The notes under the pieces: model-generated
Databases searched by the model: none
Told to the model about the DNA's origin: nothing
Seen by the model: the letters and a program-made list of their open reading frames with translations, nothing else
Assembly: GCA_027013765.1 (NCBI GenBank)
Contig: JALWGG010000032.1
Coordinates: 1 to 5,464, forward strand
Origin: Acidilobaceae archaeon
GTDB taxonomy: Archaea; Thermoproteota; Thermoprotei_A; Sulfolobales; Acidilobaceae
Direction: 5' to 3'
Length of the DNA stretch: 5,464 nt
Shown here: in pieces, positions 1 to 4,785 of the stretch
Layout: every line of letters begins with the position of its first letter
How positions within the stretch are numbered: position 1 is the first letter of the stretch
Program-made: the position numbers and the translations under genes

Positions 1-241
1 TGGTGTCTTGGATTACTAGGAGTGTTGTATGCACTATGTCCGGCCTCCCCCTCTTCCACTTCTGGGGCAGCGGCTCCATAGCATTGTAGTGGAGGCTCTT
101 ATCGAGTATGATCTCCCCTGGCCCAACACCATACCTCCTGGAGGTCCTCACAACCTGCGGGTGGCTCCATAATTCCTTTGGCACAAGCTCTAGGGGGGAT
201 TCAAGGAGGATCAGCTTTACGCCCAGCCCCTCCACCACCAT
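1..241 (-). CDS. nep1: Nep1/Emg1 family 16S rRNA pseudouridine N1-methyltransferase, partial (3' end outside window)
   Basis: SPOUT-class methyltransferase that uses SAM to N1-methylate a pseudouridine in the small-subunit rRNA (helix 35 region in the family) and assists 30S assembly in the cytoplasm. The first 80 residues are visible. They follow the family pattern: a first strand with KLILLESPLELVP (residues 9-21), then EIILDKSLHYNAM (43-55) and the highly conserved RGRPDIVH (64-71) leading into HTTLLVIQDT. The SAM-binding C-terminal knot lies beyond the window. I chose the ATG at 241 because GGTGAGAGGT sits just upstream (spacer 5 nt from GAGGT) and the protein then begins where other archaeal Nep1 proteins do. 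An in-frame ATG at 265 would add eight residues and has no ribosome binding site, but could be used from a leaderless transcript. The gene diverges from the disulfide oxidoreductase gene. The family assignment is confident from motifs recalled from memory, not from a search. Confidence 0.88.
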   Translation of the reverse strand, partial: MVVEGLGVKLILLESPLELVPKELWSHPQVVRTSRRYGVGPGEIILDKSLHYNAMEPLPQKWKRGRPDIVHTTLLVIQDT

Positions 242-247
242 TAATAA
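240..247 (+). promoter_or_regulatory. Candidate TATA element for the DsbA-like gene, overlapping the nep1 start codon
   Basis: ATTAATAA on the plus strand lies 38 nt before the TTG start at 285. Initiation about 25 nt downstream (around 268-270) would give a ~15 nt leader that still contains the GGTG ribosome binding site at 274-277. The element overlaps the nep1 ATG, so the two divergent promoters appear interlocked. Confidence 0.4.
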
Positions 248-256
248 CCTCTCACC
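247..256 (-). promoter_or_regulatory. Ribosome binding site that decides the nep1 start
   Basis: Read on the minus strand, GGTGAGAGGT matches the anti-Shine-Dalgarno end of archaeal 16S rRNA in two registers. It ends 5 nt before the ATG at 241. The upstream in-frame ATG at 265 lacks any such sequence, so this site favours 241 as the start. Confidence 0.6.
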
Positions 257-273
257 CGGAACCATTAGAGGAT

Positions 274-277
274 GGTG
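274..277 (+). promoter_or_regulatory. Ribosome binding site supporting the TTG start at 285
   Basis: GGTG with a 7 nt spacer to TTG. The aminomutase gene shows exactly the same arrangement (GGTG, 7 nt, TTG), which supports both non-ATG starts. Confidence 0.55.
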
Positions 278-284
278 TTAGTGG

Positions 285-989
285 TTGGCTAATAAGGTGG
301 CTGTGAAGGCCTTCTCACTACTACTAGTAGTACTCATGGCTGGGAGCGCCGTTATGATGCTATCCGGAGGGCTGACTGGAGGAGGGGGCCAGGAATCTAC
401 GATCAAGCCTGTCGAGGGTGCTGGTGTGGTTATGGATAACGGGTCCCGCCTCTTCCAGAACCTCCCGATACCAGCCATAGGCCCGGCGGATGCAAGGCTA
501 CAGGTCTACATATTCTACAGCCTCTTCTGCCCCCACTGCGGTAACGAGGTGAGGAATAACCTAGACTACTACGTCAGCCTGGCCAAGGAAGGGGTTGCCA
601 GGATATACTTTGTGGACTTCCCGCAGACGGGGGCCCAGAACCTGCATGCGGGGCTCCGGTGTATAGCAAGGAATGGTGGGCCGTTCCTAGAGGTCCTCCA
701 GGACCTCTATGCAATTATACTTGATGAGGGAAGGCTGCCAACAATGGAGGACCTCAGGGATATCGCGTCAAGATATAATGCGAGTATAGACGAGGCTTGC
801 ATCAACGAGGAGCTACCGATAATTAGTAATATAGTAACGATAAGCTACTCCTCATATAAAGTGAGTGGCACACCAACAATAGTTGTATATGATACTGTAA
901 CGGATAAGGGATATATGGCTGTGGGCGAGCAGTCCAGGGAGGAGCTGGAGAAGTTCATAAATGATGTATTATCCGGGTCGGCCGGGTGA
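285..989 (+). CDS. Exported DsbA-like thioredoxin-fold disulfide oxidoreductase
   Basis: Probable thiol-disulfide oxidoreductase acting outside the cytoplasmic membrane, 234 residues. Residues 1-28 form a short basic N-terminus and a hydrophobic segment (AFSLLLVVLMAGSAVMML), a signal peptide or membrane anchor, followed by a Gly-rich linker. The thioredoxin fold starts near residue 70: the strand RLQVYIFYS leads to the active site FCPHC (C82, C85), whose CPHC dipeptide is typical of oxidising DsbA proteins. The cis-proline loop is SGTPT (P197) near the C-terminus. Between them lies the helical insertion expected for the DsbA class, with LRCIARNGGPFLEVLQDLY around residues 124-142. Two further cysteines, C126 and C172, could form a second disulfide. 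The start is TTG at 285: an in-frame stop at 279-281 excludes longer forms, GGTG (274-277) lies 7 nt upstream, and a later GTG at 297 would shorten the signal peptide. Substrates are unknown. The redox partner may be a VKOR- or DsbB-like protein, but none is visible here. Confidence 0.85.
   Translation: MANKVAVKAFSLLLVVLMAGSAVMMLSGGLTGGGGQESTIKPVEGAGVVMDNGSRLFQNLPIPAIGPADARLQVYIFYSLFCPHCGNEVRNNLDYYVSLAKEGVARIYFVDFPQTGAQNLHAGLRCIARNGGPFLEVLQDLYAIILDEGRLPTMEDLRDIASRYNASIDEACINEELPIISNIVTISYSSYKVSGTPTIVVYDTVTDKGYMAVGEQSREELEKFINDVLSGSAG
290..296 (-). promoter_or_regulatory. Candidate TATA element for nep1, inside the first codons of the divergent gene
   Basis: CTTATTA on the minus strand is the only A/T-rich stretch at a suitable distance upstream of nep1. 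Initiation about 25 nt downstream would fall near 266-268. That gives a ~25 nt leader to the ATG at 241, or an almost leaderless message for the ATG at 265. It is a weak match to an archaeal TATA box, judged by position only. Confidence 0.3.
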
Positions 990-1112
990 TTATAAAAAAT
1001 TTGTGAACCTATAGTTATCCGGTTCTTTACGGGTATACTAGGAGTTCGCTCGCACAAGTGATCCACCGTTCAGGATTAATATACTATTACCTCGGGTCCC
1101 AAACATGCAATT

Positions 1113-1121
1113 ATTAAATAA
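1113..1121 (+). promoter_or_regulatory. Candidate TATA element for the KamA-family gene
   Basis: ATTAAATAA lies about 60 nt before the TTG start. Initiation about 25 nt downstream would fall near 1143-1147, giving a leader of roughly 32-36 nt that includes the GGTG site at 1168-1171. A second A/T-rich element at 1076-1085 is an alternative and would give a longer leader. Confidence 0.4.
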
Positions 1122-1167
1122 CTCTTATCGGGTTTGTAGGTATCTAAATGGATCAATATATGTGTAT

Positions 1168-1171
1168 GGTG
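1168..1171 (+). promoter_or_regulatory. Ribosome binding site supporting the TTG start at 1179
   Basis: GGTG with a 7 nt spacer to TTG. The frame upstream of 1179 stays open for several codons but contains no ATG, GTG or TTG close enough to use this site, so 1179 is the best start. Confidence 0.55.
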
Positions 1172-1178
1172 GGCTGGG

Positions 1179-3071
1179 TTGGAGACGATCAAGGAGGCTC
1201 ACGTCGATATACTGGGGGAGGTCCCCTGGAGGTATGACCCAATCGACGACTTCGCCATAAACAGGATGTGGGCCGAGGCCCCCGAGCTCCGTAAAACCCT
1301 CCAGGAAGCCGAGGACCTTGAGGAGGCGAGGCGCCTCGCATACTTCTATGTAAGCGAGCTTGAATGGAGGATCAGGGAGGAGCAGATCAGGCTCGAACCC
1401 CTGGACCAGTGGCTCGCGCTCCAGGCAATCAACGTCTTCAAGAACATACTATCAAGGAGGAATGAGAAGATAGCGACATTCAGCACACTCTACTACCTGC
1501 TACTCCTTGCCAAGGAGGACCCGAAGGCCTATGAAGAGGTTGGCATGGGATTTGTAGAGGAGTTCAGACACCTCTTCAAGGCCATGCATGGCAGGGCCGA
1601 GTATAGCAAGGGCTGGCTAGGCCCCAGGCTGGGGGGTGTGGATGCAACTAGAGAGTTCCTGAGGATGAGGGGGAGGAAGGCGGCGATCAAGAGGAGCAAC
1701 TACCTAGACAGGCTATCCAGGGAGGTTAAGAAGTACTTCTCAAGATACACATTCGGCCTAGACCCGAAGGTTATCGAGGAGAGGAAGAAGAATAGGCAGA
1801 AGATCCTGGACTACTTCGGGGCGACACTAGACGACTGGTATGACTGGAGGTGGCACTTCAGGCACATATTCAAGAGGCTAGAACACGTGGAGGACCTCAA
1901 GAACCTGGTCCCACTCACAGAGGAGGATATAGAGAATATGAAGCTAGCCATAAAACTCAGGGTCCCCTTCGGCATAACGCCATATTACCTACACCTCTTC
2001 GACTTCACAAGGGCTGACAGGAAGAGGGACCCGCAGGTCAGGAGCCAGGTAATACCGCCCAGATGGTTCGTGGAGAAGATGGCCAAGCACAGGAAGGAGA
2101 GATTCTACGTCTTCGACTTCATGAGGGAGGGGGACACGAGCCCCGCCCACCTGGTGACCAGGAGGTACCCGATGGTGGCAATAATCAAGGCTGCCGACAC
2201 GTGCCCACAGATATGCGTCTACTGCCAGAGGAACTGGGAGATCGAGTCAGCAATGTTCGCTGAGGGGATCCTGCCCCTACCGGTCATAGAGAAGGCTATA
2301 GACTGGTTCGCCGAGCACCCGGAGATAATGGATGTGCTGATAACCGGCGGGGACCCGCTGATACTGGGTGACAAGAAGATAGATAGGATAATGAGTAGGC
2401 TAGCCGAGCTGGATCACATAAAGCTGATCAGGATAGGGACCAGGATACCTGTAACAGTGCCAATGAGGATCACCCCGGAGCTGGCAGAGATCATAGGAAG
2501 CTACATAGAGCCTGGGAAGAGGAACGTATCAATATCAACACACGTTGAGAGCGCGGAGGAGGTGACCCCCGAGATGGCCCAGGCAGTGGCCAACCTGAGG
2601 AAGAACAAGATCTACGTCTACAACCAGCAGGTATACACCTTCGAGACCAGTAGGAGGTTCCAATACGTCCTAACCAGGATCGCGCTAAAACTGGTAGGGA
2701 TAGACCCATACTACAACTTCTACCCGAAGGGCAAGTTTGAGCAGAAGGACTACCTAGTCCCCATAGCAAGGATCATGCAGGAGAGGAAGGAGGAGGCTAG
2801 GCTACTCCCAGGAACATTCAGGACGGATGAGCCAGTATTCAACGTGCCAGCACTAGGCAAGAACCATATAAGGGCCTGGCAGGACAGGGAGCTCATAGCA
2901 GTGATGCCCAGGTATGGTAACAGGATATACCTATGGCATCCATGGGAGAAGGGCATAGCACCGGTAGACCCATGGCCATACGTGGATGTTCCGATATATG
3001 ACTACTTGAAGAGGCTTGAGGAGAGGGGAGAGGACCCGAGGGAGTATGAGACTATATGGTACTACTACTAG
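1179..3071 (+). CDS. KamA-family radical SAM, PLP-dependent 2,3-aminomutase-like enzyme with N-terminal extension
   Basis: Cytoplasmic radical SAM enzyme related to lysine 2,3-aminomutase (LAM), which moves an amino group from C2 to C3 of an amino acid using SAM, a 4Fe-4S cluster and PLP. Residues ~200-630 follow LAM closely: DDWYDWRWHFRHIFK (218-232), PFGITPYYLHLFD (263-275), the cluster motif CxxxCxxC (C342, C346, C349), R351 at the place of the LAM carboxylate-binding arginine, ITGGDPLI (388-395), RIGTRIPVTVPMRITPEL (418-435), and a PLP lysine candidate K561 in PALGK. C349 to K561 spans 212 residues, against 205 in LAM. The two LAM aspartates that hold the lysine side chain align by eye with K517 and P557, so lysine is unlikely to be the substrate; an acidic one such as glutamate is possible. 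The Cys-rich C-terminus of LAM is missing. Residues 1-200 are an extra, mostly charged helical region of unknown role. Monocistronic, starting at TTG; the family is sure, the substrate is not. Confidence 0.85.
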   Translation: METIKEAHVDILGEVPWRYDPIDDFAINRMWAEAPELRKTLQEAEDLEEARRLAYFYVSELEWRIREEQIRLEPLDQWLALQAINVFKNILSRRNEKIATFSTLYYLLLLAKEDPKAYEEVGMGFVEEFRHLFKAMHGRAEYSKGWLGPRLGGVDATREFLRMRGRKAAIKRSNYLDRLSREVKKYFSRYTFGLDPKVIEERKKNRQKILDYFGATLDDWYDWRWHFRHIFKRLEHVEDLKNLVPLTEEDIENMKLAIKLRVPFGITPYYLHLFDFTRADRKRDPQVRSQVIPPRWFVEKMAKHRKERFYVFDFMREGDTSPAHLVTRRYPMVAIIKAADTCPQICVYCQRNWEIESAMFAEGILPLPVIEKAIDWFAEHPEIMDVLITGGDPLILGDKKIDRIMSRLAELDHIKLIRIGTRIPVTVPMRITPELAEIIGSYIEPGKRNVSISTHVESAEEVTPEMAQAVANLRKNKIYVYNQQVYTFETSRRFQYVLTRIALKLVGIDPYYNFYPKGKFEQKDYLVPIARIMQERKEEARLLPGTFRTDEPVFNVPALGKNHIRAWQDRELIAVMPRYGNRIYLWHPWEKGIAPVDPWPYVDVPIYDYLKRLEERGEDPREYETIWYYY

Positions 3072-3090
3072 GGCACCCCACGCTTACCCC

Positions 3091-3104
3091 CTATTTATTT
3101 CTTG
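3091..3104 (+). terminator. Possible T-rich terminator of the KamA-family gene
   Basis: CTATTTATTTCTTG begins 20 nt after the TAG stop and is the first pyrimidine/T-rich run after it, the kind of signal archaeal RNA polymerase terminates on. It overlaps the last codons of the convergent methyltransferase gene. There is no hairpin, and the run is interrupted, so support is modest. Confidence 0.3.
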
Positions 3105-3790
3105 TCGCCCCAGATAACGGCTATGAAGGGGCCTCTATACACGTTTACCTGTGCGAAGTATGGCCTCATTGCCTCGGCCATCTCATCGATGCTAAGCATC
3201 CGGTCGATCGTGTGTGTTATCGCTGAGTAGCTTCTACCCTCTCCGGGGCACATCATGAGTATTCCTCCGATCATGCCCACACCGTAGAGGTAGCCTTTAA
3301 GTAGTATCCTGGCTAGGCTACTCTTAGGCCTGAATATGTCTAGGACTACAAGTCTTCCACCCCTCCTGAGGACTCTGGCGAACTCGCCCAACGCCTCATA
3401 GTAGCTGTCGGCATCCCTGAAGCTGAACATGGCTATGACCCCGTCTAGGCTATCACTAGCTAGGGGTAGCCTCTCAAACCTCCCCCCAATCCTACCGCAT
3501 GCCTTAGCAGCATTATGGATTCTCAGCATCGCAATTGATGGATCCAGTGCTAGTATCCTAGCCTCCCTTCCGCATCTACGTATTATAACGGCGGTCGACG
3601 TCCCCGGCCCGCAGCCTGCATCAAGTATTGAGCCCCTACATTCAAGGAGGCTGGCGGCTATGCTCCTAAACCTGTTCACGAGGCCCAGGCTTGCCAGTAT
3701 GTTCAGCCTTTCATAGCAGTTGGTTAGGGCTAGCCTCTCTATGCTACCGACTATAGACGACCATATATCCCTGATCCCCCTAGCGCTCAT
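3095..3790 (-). CDS. UbiE/MenG-like SAM-dependent methyltransferase (probable quinone-ring C-methylation)
   Basis: Class I (Rossmann-fold) methyltransferase of 231 residues. Motif I is ILDAGCGPG (55-63), the acidic SAM-ribose residue is D83 in LALDPS, and LPLASDSLDGVIAMFSFRD (108-126) is the next conserved block. LRRGGRLVVLDIFRP (141-155) is the post-motif strand. The N-terminal NCYERLNILASLGLVNRFR (24-42) resembles the YDxxN...SLGLxRxWR opening of UbiE/MenG/COQ5, and FSFRDADS resembles FGLRNVTD of that family. The GRSYSAITHTI segment (185-195) matches the SYRYLAESI block, and the C-terminal GPFIAVIWG matches GGIVALHRG. UbiE-type enzymes methylate the ring of demethyl-quinones. In a crenarchaeon this would fit menaquinone- or sulfolobusquinone-type respiratory quinones, but the substrate is inferred. 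The ATG at 3790 has only a weak GTGGT upstream. A general methyltransferase role remains possible. Confidence 0.75.
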   Translation of the reverse strand: MSARGIRDIWSSIVGSIERLALTNCYERLNILASLGLVNRFRSIAASLLECRGSILDAGCGPGTSTAVIIRRCGREARILALDPSIAMLRIHNAAKACGRIGGRFERLPLASDSLDGVIAMFSFRDADSYYEALGEFARVLRRGGRLVVLDIFRPKSSLARILLKGYLYGVGMIGGILMMCPGEGRSYSAITHTIDRMLSIDEMAEAMRPYFAQVNVYRGPFIAVIWGDKK

Positions 3791-3802
3791 AGCTGACCAC
3801 TC

Positions 3803-3818
3803 GTGATCAATTGATTAC
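3803..3818. repeat. 16-bp imperfect palindrome in the methyltransferase leader
   Basis: GTGATCAATTGATTAC contains the perfect 10-bp palindrome ATCAATTGAT and pairs at 7 of 8 positions across its axis. It lies 13 nt upstream of the ATG at 3790 and downstream of the candidate TATA elements, a place where a dimeric repressor could act. By chance about two such palindromes are expected per 5 kb, so only its location makes it notable. Confidence 0.3.
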
Positions 3819-3870
3819 TAGGTATTAATGCTGGTCATAGACTATGCCAATGACGGGTATGGGGGGTCGG

Positions 3871-3880
3871 TACTTAAAGG
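3871..3880 (-). promoter_or_regulatory. Candidate TATA element for the UbiE-like gene
   Basis: CCTTTAAGTA on the minus strand, preceded by a purine-rich stretch that could serve as a BRE. Initiation about 25 nt downstream would fall near 3847-3850 with a leader of roughly 57 nt. A second A/T-rich element, CATTAATACC at 3831-3840, would instead give a leader of about 18 nt. Confidence 0.4.
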
Positions 3881-3901
3881 CTTGCTCACCCCTGTACATG
3901 G

Positions 3902-4204
3902 TCACCGAGTACAGCCCTCCTCATCCCCCCTCCTGGAGATGTATGGTATGGCGATCGCCCTGACAAGGTCCTCGGGGGATGCCACCTCTACTAGTAGGGC
4001 TCCGCCATGCTTCTCCACGCGTAGGAGCCCGATCCTCCTTAGCCTCTTCAGTATCCTCCTTGCAGTCCTACGGGTGGTGCATAGCCTGGTTGATACAAGG
4101 TCTATGGCCTCCCCCAGATCCCTGGGTTTGTAGGTGTAGAGGAGGTATAGTGCTGCCACCTCCCTCCTCCTAGGTATCCCGCGTATAGGCTGCGGCTCGT
4201 CCAT
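3902..4204 (-). CDS. Small winged-helix DNA-binding protein (putative regulator)
   Basis: Hypothetical protein of 100 residues that looks like a single winged helix-turn-helix domain. A helix at residues 13-25 (RREVAALYLLYTY) is followed by a second helix (~28-38). A basic recognition helix, TTRRTARRILKRLRRIGLL (43-61), comes next, and a short beta hairpin follows (LRVEKHGGALLVEV, 61-74). This is the usual order for an archaeal wHTH. The tail includes SPEDLVRAIAIPYISRR. The net charge of the recognition region is strongly positive. The ATG at 4204 is preceded by AGGTGAGG (4215-4222). The gene is last in the minus-strand cluster, 35 bp after the unrecognised gene, so it is probably cotranscribed with it and with the ABC ATPase. 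A role in regulating the transport operon is plausible but inferred from position only; I do not recognise a specific family. Confidence 0.65.
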   Translation of the reverse strand: MDEPQPIRGIPRRREVAALYLLYTYKPRDLGEAIDLVSTRLCTTRRTARRILKRLRRIGLLRVEKHGGALLVEVASPEDLVRAIAIPYISRRGDEEGCTR

Positions 4205-4214
4205 GGTCGGTGCT

Positions 4215-4222
4215 CCTCACCT
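4215..4222 (-). promoter_or_regulatory. Ribosome binding site of the winged-helix gene
   Basis: AGGTGAGG on the minus strand is one of the strongest anti-Shine-Dalgarno matches in the window. It lies in the 35-bp gap, 10 nt before the ATG at 4204, and supports this small ORF as a real gene. Confidence 0.55.
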
Positions 4223-4239
4223 GGTCGGTGTAGGGTAGC

Positions 4240-4785
4240 TTAACTCACTGCCGCATTTCTACATGTGGATGCCAGGGGGGCTATATATGATAGCCTCCGC
4301 CACGCCTCCCCGCTCCTGGCGTATACTAGGTATCCCTCTTCCCTGCTCCAGTCGAGGACCTTGAATCCTTCTATGACAGCGTATGCCCTCCCCCTGTGGC
4401 CGGTGACTATGTGGGTCCCCCTTACTCCGTTCACCAGCATTGATGCAGGGTCCCTATACTCTAGCGCCATCACCACTCCATCAACCTCCCTGGAGCCCCC
4501 CTCCACAACCCTGTACCGGGGGTCCCCCTTGATTCTACATGCATCCACCCACTGCGGAGTCCTCAGCCTGTAGTATTGTATAGGAGGCTCTTCATGGGAT
4601 ACAAGGCTGCCAGGCCCCAGGGCCACCCTTACCGGGGGCCCGTTGTGCTCTACAACTACTATTGTGGGGCTGGTCACTAGTAGCGTGTCCGAGCCTAGGG
4701 CCCATTCAGCGATCCCGGCTGGATCCTTCAGGGATAGTATCAGCCACACGTCTATTATGTAGGCTCCCGGGTCTATTCTAGGCAT
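4240..4785 (-). CDS. Hypothetical protein, cotranscribed with the MalK-type ATPase
   Basis: I do not recognise this protein (181 residues from the chosen start). It has no signal peptide and no convincing membrane segment. It reads as alternating short strands and turns: AYIIDVWLILSL near the N-terminus, TLLVTSPTIVVVEH (34-47), PVRVALGPGSLVS, REVDGVVMALEY (99-110), GTHIVTGHRGRAYAVIEGFKVL (123-144) and GYLVYARSGEAWRRLSYIAP (151-170), so it is probably a mostly beta soluble protein. Cysteines occur at 83 and 175. I prefer the ATG at 4785: its first codons overlap the ATPase stop by 8 bp (ATGCCTAG), and the purine-rich GGAAGGGAAGGAGAGG lies directly before it. An in-frame ATG at 4803 would add six residues and overlap the ATPase gene by 26 bp but has no ribosome binding site. 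The overlap suggests translational coupling and a link to transport or its control. Confidence 0.65.
   Translation of the reverse strand: MPRIDPGAYIIDVWLILSLKDPAGIAEWALGSDTLLVTSPTIVVVEHNGPPVRVALGPGSLVSHEEPPIQYYRLRTPQWVDACRIKGDPRYRVVEGGSREVDGVVMALEYRDPASMLVNGVRGTHIVTGHRGRAYAVIEGFKVLDWSREEGYLVYARSGEAWRRLSYIAPLASTCRNAAVS

Larger units (their letters stand above)
990..1178. other. Non-coding gap between the DsbA-like gene and the aminomutase gene
   Basis: This 189 bp stretch is more A/T-rich than its flanks. It holds TATA-like elements at 989-998 (ATTATAAAAA), 1076-1085 (ATTAATATAC) and 1113-1121 (ATTAAATAA), plus the leader of the following gene. No tRNA-like fold, no C/D-box pair and no convincing small ORF were found on either strand. 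There is no T-run on the plus strand that would obviously terminate the upstream gene. Confidence 0.6.

Noticed and set aside
845..1066. Minus-strand ORF extending into the 990-1178 gap
   Set aside because: Mostly the antisense shadow of the DsbA-like gene, with low-complexity serine runs and no sign of a ribosome binding site.
990..1178. tRNA, C/D-box sRNA or CRISPR-like repeat in the non-coding gap
   Set aside because: No cloverleaf-compatible pairing with a T-loop motif, no C-box/D-box pair at suitable spacing, and no regular repeat-spacer pattern were found on either strand.
2491..2956. Two minus-strand ORFs inside the aminomutase gene
   Set aside because: Antisense shadows of a highly conserved coding region; compositions rich in Ser, Pro and Cys are typical of such shadows.
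1179..3071. Annotation as AblA, the lysine 2,3-aminomutase for N-acetyl-beta-lysine osmolyte synthesis
   Set aside because: The lysine-binding aspartates appear absent, the protein is about 200 residues longer, and no AblB-like acetyltransferase gene is adjacent.
3828..4133. Plus-strand ORF of 101 codons (and another at 3979-4173)
   Set aside because: Antisense to the winged-helix gene, Ser/Pro-rich shadow composition, and no ribosome binding site; the minus strand shows a strong one plus a wHTH pattern.
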